DNA of 64,000 nucleotides from Gammaproteobacteria bacterium. GTDB taxonomy: Bacteria > Pseudomonadota > Gammaproteobacteria > Steroidobacterales > Foliamicaceae. The stretch covers positions 1 through 64,000 of the forward strand of contig VXYS01000006.1 in the NCBI GenBank assembly GCA_009845905.1, in the 5' to 3' direction. Below the pieces are notes generated by a model, which was not told the DNA's origin, did not search any database, and worked only from the letters and a program-made list of their open reading frames with translations. Positions 8,413 to 16,302 of this stretch are shown here, in pieces (within the stretch, counting starts at the first letter, position 1; the number at the start of each line of letters is the position of its first letter). The translations under genes were made by a program, and so were the position numbers.

Positions 8413-9731
8413 CCACTCCGACTCATACCTGGGTGGGAGGGCGTCTCGCCCTCCTCATACTCACTGTCTGCGCTTTCCTCGCAGCCCCCACCACTTACGC
8501 TCAACAAGGCGTTGCCGGCGACGCCCCCTACACCCTGAACGAGGCCTTGCGCGACGCCCTCCAACGCGACCCGCGCATCCGCGCCGCCGGCAGCCGCGTG
8601 CAGGAGGCCGGCGAAGAGTTCGCCGAGGCCCGCAGCCTGCGCTTCCCGACCGTCAACCTCACCGGAGGCCGGGGCTACGGCTACAACCGCAACGAGGCCC
8701 GCAACATCGGCATCTACGAGGGCGAATCGCGGACTTCGGGCCTGCAGGTCACGCAAACCATCTATTCCTTCGGCCGCATCGGGGCGCGCGAACGCGAGGC
8801 CCGCGCGATGATCGAGGCCGCCGGTTTCGATGCCGAGGACGTTCGCCAGTCGGTGCAGCGCGACGCGGCGGTGGCCTACGCGGAGCAGATCTACACGCGC
8901 AGGATTCTCAACCGCCGTATCGAGTTCGAAAACCTGGTCGCCGAGCAGGAGACCTCGGTGCGCGAGCAACTGGAGCTGGGCAGGTCCGACCAGACGCAGG
9001 TGCACGAAGTGCTGCGCTACCTGCACCAGGCGCGCGCGGAGCGGATCGAGGCCGACACCGCCTACCGCCGCGCGCAATACGAACTGGCGCGGCTTACCGG
9101 CGCGATCCGCGAAAACCTCGATGCCGAGGGCTTGGTAATGCTGGACCGGGTGCTGCCCGAGACGCTGGACGCAGCCAAAAACCTGGGGATGGACGGCGCG
9201 CCGATTGCCGGCAAGGCACGGCAGAACCTCGTGGTGGCGCGCAGCCGGATGGAATTTCAGCGCTCCGAACTCTGGCCCCAGCTTGAACTGAAGCTCGGCG
9301 GCTCCGACGGTTACGTGGGCGAGATCCAGACCCGCGACGCCGACGCGCAACTGATGTTGCGCATGCCGATATTCGAGGGCGGCCGGAAGTTCGCGCGTGT
9401 GCGCAAGGCGCGCTACGCGATGGAAGCGGCCGAATACGACATGGACGCCGACCTGGAGCAGCTCGAACTGAACATCATCGTGTCCTGGAACCTGGTCAAC
9501 GGCCTGGCGCAGGCTTGCGAGGAACTGGAGCGCTCGCTGGAAGATGCCGGCGAGATCGTATCCATCGTGGAAGAGAAGCTGCTGATGGGGCGGGGCACGG
9601 TGCTCGATCAGCTCGAGGCCGAAGAGATCGTCGCCCAGACCGACGTGACACTGCTCGAGAAACGCATGGAACTCGCCCAGGCCCGCGTCGGCCTCCTGCG
9701 CACCCTCGGCACCCTCCGTCCCGCGTTGTAA
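8409..9731 (+). CDS. TolC-family outer-membrane channel of the type I system
   Basis: A 440-residue outer-membrane efflux/secretion channel. A signal peptide (about 1-31, hydrophobic core LALLILTVCAFLAA, ending TTYA) precedes two OEP repeats with the typical openings YTLNEALRDALQRDPRIRAA and VVARSRMEFQRSELWPQLEL. It pairs with the ABC and adaptor genes upstream, overlapping the latter by four bases. The first third of the signal peptide (residues 7-15, TWVGGRLAL) is written by a family A palindrome. This is a separate homologue from the TolC at 57-59 kb and probably serves only this exporter. Confidence 0.92.
   Translation: MTTPTHTWVGGRLALLILTVCAFLAAPTTYAQQGVAGDAPYTLNEALRDALQRDPRIRAAGSRVQEAGEEFAEARSLRFPTVNLTGGRGYGYNRNEARNIGIYEGESRTSGLQVTQTIYSFGRIGAREREARAMIEAAGFDAEDVRQSVQRDAAVAYAEQIYTRRILNRRIEFENLVAEQETSVREQLELGRSDQTQVHEVLRYLHQARAERIEADTAYRRAQYELARLTGAIRENLDAEGLVMLDRVLPETLDAAKNLGMDGAPIAGKARQNLVVARSRMEFQRSELWPQLELKLGGSDGYVGEIQTRDADAQLMLRMPIFEGGRKFARVRKARYAMEAAEYDMDADLEQLELNIIVSWNLVNGLAQACEELERSLEDAGEIVSIVEEKLLMGRGTVLDQLEAEEIVAQTDVTLLEKRMELAQARVGLLRTLGTLRPAL
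8428..8454. repeat. Family A palindrome, copy A2, inside tolC signal peptide
   Basis: CCTGGGTGGGAGGGCG followed by TCTCGCCCTCC. The same module as A1 and A4, but here entirely in frame within the signal-peptide codons of the TolC-family gene. Confidence 0.8.
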
Positions 9732-9803
9732 CCTGGGAGTGGGGGCATGTCCCCCACAGCGTCCCGTCCTCCCCGGCGAAGGCGAGACGCCTTCGCTCCC
9801 AGG
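9732..9803. repeat. Family A composite palindrome, copy A3
   Basis: A two-module element bounded by CCTGGGAG and CTCCCAGG. It contains a GGGGGCATGTCCCCC hairpin and a GAAGGCG-AGA-CGCCTTC hairpin. It fills the space between the convergent tolC and MOSC genes and could act as a bidirectional transcription stop, though there is no T-tract. Confidence 0.8.
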
Positions 9804-9809
9804 CCCTCG

Positions 9810-10358
9810 CTACAGCCTTCGGATCGCGTCGCCGACGCTCACCCGGCCCGACTGCACGATCTTCGCATTGATGCCCCGAAAGCAGTGCTTCTTCCCACGC
9901 CGCGAGTTCACGAACTTCATCGCTTCCAGCCCGAACCGGGCCGTGAACTTCTTGCAGCCGAGGTGCGGAATCGCAGTGACCTCGATGACGGCCGATCCCA
10001 TGGCAAGCCGCGTGCCGGCGGGAAGGTTGTCCTTGCCGAGGTCGAGGTCCACGAAGAACTGATCGCCCGCGAGCGCCCAGCGCTCCCTGGACCTTGCCAC
10101 GAGCGAGATGACCCGCGAGTTCATGATATTGAGCTGCATCTCCGGATGAGCCGATCCATCGGCCGTCATCCGGCTCCCGCGCGAGCGCCAATTGTCTCCG
10201 ACGAGTCCCTCGGCGACGTCCAGCTCGCCTGAATCCAACACCTCCCGCTGGTCGGTGTCCGGCCGGCGCACGATCATCGAGACGACCCCGTCGTCTTTGG
10301 GTGACGCGAGGATTTCCGGCAGCCCCGCTTCGAGTTCGTCCGCGTTCAGAAAAAGCAT
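9810..10358 (-). CDS. MOSC-domain protein
   Basis: A 182-residue stand-alone MOSC domain (molybdenum cofactor sulfurase C-terminal). Such domains carry or transfer sulfur or bind molybdopterin, and some (YiiM-like) take part in detoxifying reductions. Visible family features are SGELDVAEGLVGDNWRSRG (42-60), the MNSRVI and LAGDQFFVDLDLG blocks, and the conserved cysteine in IPHLGCKKF (about residue 134). Start is ATG 10358 with an AGGA site. It begins four bases after the stop of the acetoacetate decarboxylase-like gene, so it is the last gene of that minus-strand operon. Its substrate is not known. Confidence 0.85.
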   Translation of the reverse strand: MLFLNADELEAGLPEILASPKDDGVVSMIVRRPDTDQREVLDSGELDVAEGLVGDNWRSRGSRMTADGSAHPEMQLNIMNSRVISLVARSRERWALAGDQFFVDLDLGKDNLPAGTRLAMGSAVIEVTAIPHLGCKKFTARFGLEAMKFVNSRRGKKHCFRGINAKIVQSGRVSVGDAIRRL

Positions 10359-10362
10359 GATC

Positions 10363-11166
10363 CTATTCGTAAGTTTCCAGCAACTCCGCCGTGTGCGCCG
10401 TCGTCCAGCAGGGATTGTACGAATACCCCCGGATCACCTCCACCGGCTTGAGCGGCAACAATTCCTCGTTGTCCGAATAACCGAACTCGACGCTGCCTTC
10501 TCCGGAAAACACGTTGATCGCGCGCGTGTTGCTGATCCGGTTGCGGATCAACTGTTTCGTGGCCGGCACGCTGGGGCTCATGGCCGGGTAGTAGCGAACC
10601 GAGTACAGCCAGCCGAACTTCGGCGCGGCATCGTCGTCCTCGCGTTTCTCCAGGCGGACCGACAGGTCCACGATGCGATAGCCCTCGCGGTCCACGACGC
10701 CCCTCAGGTTCGAGCCCACGCCCAGCGGCCTGATCACGGGATGGTTGGGCGGGATATGGGTCAGGTGAATGCGGGCGATCTTCTTCGGCCAGCCCATGAA
10801 GTTGCCGAAAGTCATCGACCAGTCCTTCGACACCCACATCGCGTTCATGAAGGTGCCGGGCTCGCCCTTGTACGAGCACCGCAAGCCCACCACGCCTTCG
10901 GTGTAGCGGGTGCGTTCGGGATTGTCATAGACGAGTTCCGGGTTGTCGCCCGGCACGCACACCAGTTCGTCCACGATCGCGAAGGCGCGGCCGGTGGGAT
11001 CCGGCTCCAGCGGCGCCGGCAGGTAGCGCGCCACCTGTTCGGGGTCGGCGCGGTAGTCCACAAACAGGAAGTGTCCGCCGTAATGGTGCGGCGTGGGCGT
11101 GACCAGCGCCGCCTTGCCCTCCGGCGAGAGGGGATTGCTGTAGCCCTTTAGGTTGAGTTTCCGCAT
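10363..11166 (-). CDS. Acetoacetate decarboxylase family protein
   Basis: A 267-residue protein of the ADC fold. The Schiff-base lysine motif of the family is present as FMGWPKKIARIH, along with the YLPAPLEPD and NAMWVSKDWSMTFGN regions. True acetoacetate decarboxylases release CO2 from acetoacetate. Relatives also act on other beta-keto acids or as aldolase-dehydratases, so the substrate is open. I chose ATG 11166 (MRKLNLKGYSNPLSPEG) over an upstream GTG-type start because the family begins there and an AGGAG ribosome site lies just before it. That site is the inner edge of palindrome A4. Together with the CoA-transferase upstream it suggests catabolism of a small keto acid. Confidence 0.85.
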   Translation of the reverse strand: MRKLNLKGYSNPLSPEGKAALVTPTPHHYGGHFLFVDYRADPEQVARYLPAPLEPDPTGRAFAIVDELVCVPGDNPELVYDNPERTRYTEGVVGLRCSYKGEPGTFMNAMWVSKDWSMTFGNFMGWPKKIARIHLTHIPPNHPVIRPLGVGSNLRGVVDREGYRIVDLSVRLEKREDDDAAPKFGWLYSVRYYPAMSPSVPATKQLIRNRISNTRAINVFSGEGSVEFGYSDNEELLPLKPVEVIRGYSYNPCWTTAHTAELLETYE

Positions 11167-11174
11167 GTTGTACT

Positions 11175-11262
11175 CCTGGGAGCGAGGGCGTCCCGCCCTC
11201 GACAATACCCGCTTTTTTTGTGGAGGGCGGGACGCCGCGAGGGTCATGCCCTCGCTCCCGGG
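11175..11262. repeat. Family A composite palindrome, copy A4
   Basis: The element is bounded by CCTGGGAGCGAGGGC on the left and its inverse GCCCTCGCTCCCGGG on the right. Inside are a GAGGGCG-TCC-CGCCCTC module, a T-run and a second GGAGGGCGGGACGCC piece. It fills the gap between the CoA-transferase and decarboxylase genes and donates the ribosome site of the latter. Confidence 0.85.
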
Positions 11263-12417
11263 CTAGGTATCCGCTAACTCGGCGAGGATTTCTTCGGTGT
11301 GCTGGCCGGCGGTGGGCACGTCGCGGAACAGCGTCGGGCGGCTGCCGCCCACGGACACCGGCAGCGCCGGCAGGGAAGCCTTTTCGCCCGCGTATTCGCC
11401 GTCCGGCACGGTCACTTCAAGCAGCCCGCCGGAAGCCGTCAGGTGGGCGTCGTCGAACAGGTCCTCGGGCCGGGTGATGGGCGCGAACGGCAGGCCCGCC
11501 TGCGCGCATCGCTCCATCAGTTCGGCCGGCGTCATGGCCGCGAAGGTCTCCTTGATCTTGGGGATGAATTCGTCGCGGCGCGCCACCCGCCCGGAGTTGG
11601 TCTTGAGGTTCTCGTCGGCGCCCAGATCGTGCAGCTCGAAGGCCTCGCAGAACCGCACCCACTGCACGTCGCTCACGACGCCCACGAAGATCTGCTCACC
11701 AGTCTTCGTGGCGAACACCTCGTAGATGGCCCAGGCCGAAACCCGCGCCGGCATCGGCGTTGCCGCGGTGCCGGTCACGGCCTTCTGCGCCATGTGCTGA
11801 CCCACGAGGAACACCGCGCTCTCGTAGAGCGTGGCCACGACCTCGCAGCCGCGCCCGGTGCGCTCGCGCTCGTGCAGCGCCGCCAGCACGCCCAGCGAGC
11901 CGAACATCCCGCCCTGCACGTCGATCACCGAGGCCCCGGCGCGCAGCGGCTTGCCCGGCGGCCCGGTCATGTAGGCCAGCCCCCCCATCATCTGCGCCAC
12001 TTCATCCAGCGCCGCGCGGTTCTCGTACGGACCCGCCTGAAAGCCCTTTTCGGTGCAGTAGATCAGGCGCGGATTGCGCTTCGACAGCGTCTCGTAGTCC
12101 AGCCCCAGGCGCGCCATCGCCCCGGGCCGGAAGTTCTGTACCAGCACGTCCGAGCGGTCGGCGAGCTTGAGCGCCGCGTCCATGCCCTCCGGCGACTTCA
12201 GGTTCAGACAGATGCTCCGCTTGTTGCGGTTGTACATCGGGAAGTAACCCGCGCCCGAGCCCGGCAGCCTTCGGGTCGGATCGCCGCCCGGCGGCTCCAC
12301 CTTGATCACGTCCGCCCCCAGGTCCGCCAGCACCAGCCCGCACGCCGGCCCCATCACCATGTGCGTAAGCTCCAGGACCTTCAGCCCCGCCAGCGGCCTG
12401 CATTCACCCGTATTCAC
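11263..12417 (-). CDS. CaiB/BaiF family (class III) CoA-transferase
   Basis: A 384-residue family III CoA-transferase, which moves CoA between carboxylic acids. The start GECRPLAGLKVLELTHMVMG and the block LADLGADVIKVEPPGGDPTR are typical. The region ENRAALDEVAQMMGGLAYMT holds the expected catalytic aspartate (in ALDEVAQ). GTG 12417 is chosen because the family begins just before RPLAGLKVLEL. The open frame continues upstream without similarity. It probably heads a minus-strand operon with the decarboxylase-like and MOSC genes, although copy A4 of the palindrome lies between. The acid it activates cannot be told. Confidence 0.88.
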   Translation of the reverse strand: MNTGECRPLAGLKVLELTHMVMGPACGLVLADLGADVIKVEPPGGDPTRRLPGSGAGYFPMYNRNKRSICLNLKSPEGMDAALKLADRSDVLVQNFRPGAMARLGLDYETLSKRNPRLIYCTEKGFQAGPYENRAALDEVAQMMGGLAYMTGPPGKPLRAGASVIDVQGGMFGSLGVLAALHERERTGRGCEVVATLYESAVFLVGQHMAQKAVTGTAATPMPARVSAWAIYEVFATKTGEQIFVGVVSDVQWVRFCEAFELHDLGADENLKTNSGRVARRDEFIPKIKETFAAMTPAELMERCAQAGLPFAPITRPEDLFDDAHLTASGGLLEVTVPDGEYAGEKASLPALPVSVGGSRPTLFRDVPTAGQHTEEILAELADT

Positions 12418-12615
12418 AGCCCGGCAGCGTACCGCGTTTCCCGCCGCCCGCGCAACCACCTGCCGCCGACTCCCCCCGATCGATCGCGCGTGATAGGCTT
12501 GCCCTGCCACGGGGAAGAGAACACACGGTGCATTCATGCATACGCGTGCGCGTCCTTGAGACCACGGCATATCGCCCGCCCCGCTCTTTCCACTCACTTC
12601 TCAAGGAACTTCACT

Positions 12616-13035
12616 ATGAAACAAATGATGATTGCCGTGGCTCTGCTTTCATTGATTCTTGCTGCTTGCGACGATGCGCGGCTAGCTTCCAATAATTTGT
12701 CGAGAGCGGCGGATAATTTTGAAATCGATCGACGCATCGTGTTCTACAACGGCATTACCGATACCTATATGCTCACCATCGAAGGCCGATGCGCGATAAC
12801 AGATGAACAGAAACAACTGGAAGTGACCTGCAAGATTGGCGAAGACGCCTACAACAAGCATTTTTTGGGACTGTCCGACAACGTAACGTATTTCGCGGAG
12901 CAATTGGAAACTGCGGACGTCAGCGCATACCACCACCGGATTGTGTTCAAGCCCCAGGCCATTATTCCCGATTTCGACTTCCGCGGCAGCGCCGAAGAAC
13001 TGCTCGAAAACGCTTCGGAATTGAATCAGCGATAG
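12616..13035 (+). CDS. Phage-type beta-sandwich lipoprotein
   Basis: A 139-residue lipoprotein: signal MKQMMIAVALLSLILAAC with a lipobox LAAC (Cys18). The mature part resembles a family often seen in prophages and islands (NLSRAADNFEIDRRIVFYNG, CAITDEQ, KKHFLGLSDNVTYF-like stretch, VFKPQAIIPD). An AAGGAA ribosome site lies upstream. Its codons are distinctly less GC-rich than its neighbours, as are the next two genes. Function unknown; in phages such proteins may affect the host envelope. Assignment rests on recalled sequence resemblance. Confidence 0.75.
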   Translation: MKQMMIAVALLSLILAACDDARLASNNLSRAADNFEIDRRIVFYNGITDTYMLTIEGRCAITDEQKQLEVTCKIGEDAYNKHFLGLSDNVTYFAEQLETADVSAYHHRIVFKPQAIIPDFDFRGSAEELLENASELNQR

Positions 13036-13150
13036 TCTCTCAAACCTGGCAGCAGCGGGCCATGTCCAGCTCGTTGATCTTCTGTCTGATCGCGCGCGGC
13101 GAGGCGGATGTCTATCCGCGCATGCGACAAAACAATATAAGATACCCATT
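13036..13150 (+). promoter_or_regulatory. Control region of the HTH-MNT/HEPN pair with start-site dyad
   Basis: A -10-like TATAAG (13136-13141) lies only nine bases before the ATG at 13151, so the message should be leaderless or nearly so. The imperfect dyad GATACCC-ATTAT-GGGGATA (13141-13159) overlaps both the start point and the first codons, an ideal place for autorepression by the helix-turn-helix in the encoded protein. A hairpin GCGGAT-GTCT-ATCCGC sits at 13104-13119. The rest of the gap has no gene. Confidence 0.45.
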
Positions 13151-13795
13151 ATGGGGATAACAAATGAGACCACTTTGCCACTGCGCACTGATGCTGCGCG
13201 ATCCTTGAACGACGCGTTGTTCACTCGCTCGCAACAGCGCGTGTTAGGAATCCTCTTCGGCCAGCCGGAGCGCAGCTTCCACGTCAACGAGATCATCGAG
13301 TTGGCCAATATCGGCCGCGGTACAGTCTCGCGCGAGTTATCGCGGCTGCAGTGCAGCCGGATTGCGAAAGTCACAAGGAACGGCAGGCGAAAACTGTATC
13401 AGGCGAATCCCGAATCAGCCGTGTTCCCGGAACTATGCTCCCTGGTCAACAAGACGCTTGGCTTTGCCAATTCCATCCGAGAGGCGCTTCAACCCTGCAG
13501 GGTCAAAATTGATTTCGCATTCATCTACGGATCGGTCGCAAAGGGAATGGATACCGCCACAAGCGACATTGACCTGCTGGCCGTATCGGATCACCTGCAT
13601 TCATTTGAATTAAACGTGCCTCTGTTCCCCGCAATGCACGACCTGGGGCGGCAAATTGAACTGCACCATTACACCCGGCGCGAGTTTTCCTCGCGCAATC
13701 GATCCAGCGACTGCTTCCTAAGGCGGGTGCTGGACGGCCCCACGATTTTTGTCGTGGGGTCTATGGAAACCGTGCATGAAATCTGCCGAACTTGA
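13151..13795 (+). CDS. Winged-helix MNT nucleotidyltransferase (antitoxin-like)
   Basis: A 214-residue protein with an N-terminal winged helix (about 25-85, HVNEIIELANIGRGTVSREL) and a minimal nucleotidyltransferase domain. The active site is intact: Gly127-Ser128 in FIYGSVAKG and Asp139/Asp141 in SDIDLLAVS, with a possible third acid at Glu170. In HEPN-MNT modules the MNT partner can modify and silence the HEPN toxin, and the winged helix suggests it also represses its own promoter. It overlaps the HEPN gene by 20 bases. Base composition is lower in GC than the chromosome around it, consistent with transfer. Confidence 0.8.
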   Translation: MGITNETTLPLRTDAARSLNDALFTRSQQRVLGILFGQPERSFHVNEIIELANIGRGTVSRELSRLQCSRIAKVTRNGRRKLYQANPESAVFPELCSLVNKTLGFANSIREALQPCRVKIDFAFIYGSVAKGMDTATSDIDLLAVSDHLHSFELNVPLFPAMHDLGRQIELHHYTRREFSSRNRSSDCFLRRVLDGPTIFVVGSMETVHEICRT

Positions 13796-14216
13796 TAATC
13801 TCGTCAAGACAGGACATCTGGTCGAAGAGCCGCCTTTGCCGGGCGAGATTCGAAATGCCCTGGAGCGGGCGGAAAACTTGTTGCTGGATGCCAGCCGCGC
13901 TGTTACGCAGGATGGCCGGTTCTCACTAACGTACGACTCCGCGTACGCGTTCGCGCAGGCGGCTCTTAGGAGAAACGGCTATAGAGCTTCCGCGCGCTAC
14001 ATGGCGTTTCAATGCCTGATACACACAACGAACACCTCAGCGGAAGACTGGCGAGTGTTCAACGACGCGCACAAGGCGCGCAACAGAATTGCCTATGACG
14101 GCGAACCCTTGGACAAGTTCTCGCTCACAAACACCGGCCTGGTCGAAACCCTGTTGCAGGCCACCGACCGATTAGGCAAATGCCTGCAGGAGTTGGAGCG
14201 GGACCGGGAGCAGTAG
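13776..14216 (+). CDS. HEPN-domain protein (partner of the MNT protein)
   Basis: A 146-residue, mostly helical HEPN-like protein. HEPN toxins usually cut RNA with an R-x4-6-H motif. Here the corresponding stretch reads HKARNRIAYDGEP (about 99-111), with tyrosine where the catalytic histidine is expected. It may therefore belong to a non-nucleolytic branch or use different residues. ATG 13776 is chosen because it lies inside the end of the MNT gene (20-base overlap), the usual arrangement, although an upstream in-frame ATG exists. Antitoxin/toxin behaviour is inferred from family and context only. Confidence 0.75.
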   Translation: MKSAELDNLVKTGHLVEEPPLPGEIRNALERAENLLLDASRAVTQDGRFSLTYDSAYAFAQAALRRNGYRASARYMAFQCLIHTTNTSAEDWRVFNDAHKARNRIAYDGEPLDKFSLTNTGLVETLLQATDRLGKCLQELERDREQ

Positions 14217-14264
14217 CTCCGCCTGAATCTCGTTCACAGCGGGCGATGATTAGGGAAGCCAGGG

Positions 14265-14870
14265 TCAGGCCCAGGGGCGGGCGGTGCGGTCGGATTGCTC
14301 GAAGGCTTCGATGGCGGCGGCGTGTTCGTTGAGGGTGAGGGCGATGGGGTCGAGGCCCTTGAGGATCATCTCGCGATCGCGGGGCTTGATGGAGAAGGGC
14401 AGGGCCTGTTCGCCTACGCGCTGGACTTCGCAAGTGTGCAGATCGACCGTCAGGCGGAGTTCGCGGCGTTCGGCTTCGGCGCCGAGTGCCTCCACCTGGG
14501 ATTCCGGCAGGACCACGGCCACGAGGCCGTTCTGCGCGCAGTTGGCCTGGAAGATTTCGCCGAAGCTCGGTGCGATGATCGCGCCTATGCCCCAGTCGGC
14601 CAGCGCCCAGACGGCGTGTTCGCGCGACGAGCCGCAGCCGAAGTTATCGCCGGAAATCAATATCTTCGCTTCCCGGTAACGGGCCCGGTTCAGCACGAAG
14701 TCCGGCGCTTCCTCGCGCGTCGCAAGGTCGGCGTAGCGCCAGTTGGCGAACAGGCCTTCTCCCAGCCCCTCGCGCGACACGCGCTTCATCTCGCGGCTCG
14801 GTATGATCGCGTCCGTGTCCACGTTGCGCCGCATCAGCGGCGCGGCCACGCCGGAAACAACGCCCCTCAC
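14265..14870 (-). CDS. leuD: 3-isopropylmalate dehydratase small subunit
   Basis: The 201-residue swivel subunit of isopropylmalate isomerase, which with LeuC converts 2- to 3-isopropylmalate in leucine synthesis. Family motifs are NVDTDAIIPSREMKRV (16-31), ISGDNFGCGSSREHAVWAL (72-90) and PSFGEIFQANCAQNGL. Length is normal. It follows leuC by 13 bases. LeuA and LeuB are not in the window. It is convergent with the HEPN gene, 48 bases away. Confidence 0.95.
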   Translation of the reverse strand: MRGVVSGVAAPLMRRNVDTDAIIPSREMKRVSREGLGEGLFANWRYADLATREEAPDFVLNRARYREAKILISGDNFGCGSSREHAVWALADWGIGAIIAPSFGEIFQANCAQNGLVAVVLPESQVEALGAEAERRELRLTVDLHTCEVQRVGEQALPFSIKPRDREMILKGLDPIALTLNEHAAAIEAFEQSDRTARPWA

Positions 14871-14883
14871 GACACGGGCCCCA

Positions 14884-16302
14884 TCAGCTCAGTTTGCGCG
14901 GGTCCGTCAGGCGGCCCGCGACGGCGGAGGCGGCCACGGTGGCGGGGCTGGCCAGGTGGGTGCGGGCGCCGGGGCCCTGGCGGTTCTCGAAGTTGCGGTT
15001 GGTGCTGGAAACGGCGCGCATTCCGCCGAATCCGTCGCCGCCGGCGTAGAAGCACATCGAGCAGCCGGACTCGTGCCACTCGAAGCCGGCGTTCTCGAAC
15101 ACCCGGTGAAGGCCCTCGGCTTCGGCGGCGGCGCGCACGGCCATGGAGCCGGGAACGCAAATGGCCTTGACGCCCTCGGCCACGCGCCGGCCGTCGAGAA
15201 GCTTCGCCGCCGCCCGGAGATCGGACAGCCGCGCATTGGTGCAGGAACCGATGAAGGCCGCACCGATCTCAAGTTCCTCCAGCTTCTGGCCCGGCGCCAG
15301 GTCCATGTAGTCCAGCGCCCGGCGCATCGCCTCGCGCCGACCGGCTTCCCCGGAAGGCTCGGGCACCTGCGCGTCCACGCCGATGGAGTGCTCGGGGCTG
15401 GTGCCCCAGCTCACCTGCGGCGCCAGGCCTTCGCAGTCCAGTTCCAGTTCGCGTTCGAACCCGGCGCCTTCGTCCGTCTTCAGCTCGCGCCAGGCCGCCA
15501 TCGCCTGGTCCCACAACGCGCCGCGCGGGGAAAACTCGCGTCCGCTCACGTATTCGAACACGTCTTCGTTCGGCGCCACCATGCCGGTCCAGGCGCCGAA
15601 CTCGATGGCCATGTTGCAGAGCGTCATCCGGCCTTCCACGCCAAGCGCGTCGATCGTATCGCCGGCGAACTCGACCGCGCAGCCCAGGCCGCCTGTCGCG
15701 GAGTGCTTCGCGATCACGGCCAGGATCAGGTCCTTGGCCGTGACCGCCGGGTCCGGGCGGCCGACAAAGTTCACGCGCATCGACAACGGCTTCTCCACCC
15801 GCAGCGTGCCGGTGGCCAGCGCGTGTTCGGCCTGAGTGGTGCCGATGCCCCAGGCCAGCGCGCCCAGGCCGCCCACCGTACAGGTGTGGCTGTCGGGACA
15901 CACCAGCGTCAGGCCGGGCAGGGCGATACCCAGCTCCGGCGAGATGACGTGCACGATGCCCTGGCTGGGGTCGTCGATGTCGAACAGCCGGATGCCGGCC
16001 TCGCGCGCCGCCTCGCGCGTGGCGGTGATGAACTCGGCGCCGCCGGGCATGCGGGTCAGCCCGGGCCGTCCGGGCACCGTATCGACGATGTGGTCCATGA
16101 CGCAGAAGGCGCGATCGGGATGGCGTATCGCCCGGCCGGCCTTCTCCAGCGCCTGCAGCGCCAGCGTGCCGGTGCGCTCGTGCAGGAATACCCGGTCGAT
16201 GGCGATCAGCGACTGCCCGTCATCGGTCCGCGCCACCTCGTGGGCGGACCAGAGCTTCTCGAACAGCGTGCGCGGCGTGGCGCTCAAGCCGGGCGTCCTC
16301 AC
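14884..16302 (-). CDS. leuC: 3-isopropylmalate dehydratase large subunit
   Basis: A 472-residue iron-sulfur subunit of isopropylmalate isomerase. The three cluster cysteines are visible in GSCTNARLSDL and SGCSMCFYAGG, and the opening ATPRTLFEKLWSAHEVAR, the DHIVDT block and CPDSHTCTVGGLGA are diagnostic. I chose GTG 16302 because it forms a GTGA overlap with the stop of the upstream thioesterase gene, implying coupled translation. TTG 16287 is the alternative, five codons later. It forms an operon tesB-leuC-leuD. Confidence 0.95.
   Translation of the reverse strand: MRTPGLSATPRTLFEKLWSAHEVARTDDGQSLIAIDRVFLHERTGTLALQALEKAGRAIRHPDRAFCVMDHIVDTVPGRPGLTRMPGGAEFITATREAAREAGIRLFDIDDPSQGIVHVISPELGIALPGLTLVCPDSHTCTVGGLGALAWGIGTTQAEHALATGTLRVEKPLSMRVNFVGRPDPAVTAKDLILAVIAKHSATGGLGCAVEFAGDTIDALGVEGRMTLCNMAIEFGAWTGMVAPNEDVFEYVSGREFSPRGALWDQAMAAWRELKTDEGAGFERELELDCEGLAPQVSWGTSPEHSIGVDAQVPEPSGEAGRREAMRRALDYMDLAPGQKLEELEIGAAFIGSCTNARLSDLRAAAKLLDGRRVAEGVKAICVPGSMAVRAAAEAEGLHRVFENAGFEWHESGCSMCFYAGGDGFGGMRAVSSTNRNFENRQGPGARTHLASPATVAASAVAGRLTDPRKLS

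Noticed and set aside
12418-12597. N-terminal extension of the CoA-transferase
   Set aside because: The frame is open, but the 60 extra residues are unlike the family, whose start matches the GTG at 12417.
13046-13110. Possible remnant of a gene on the minus strand ending in IRQKINELDMARCCQV
   Set aside because: The short minus-strand frame reads plausibly but is closed upstream within about 25 codons and matches nothing I recognise.
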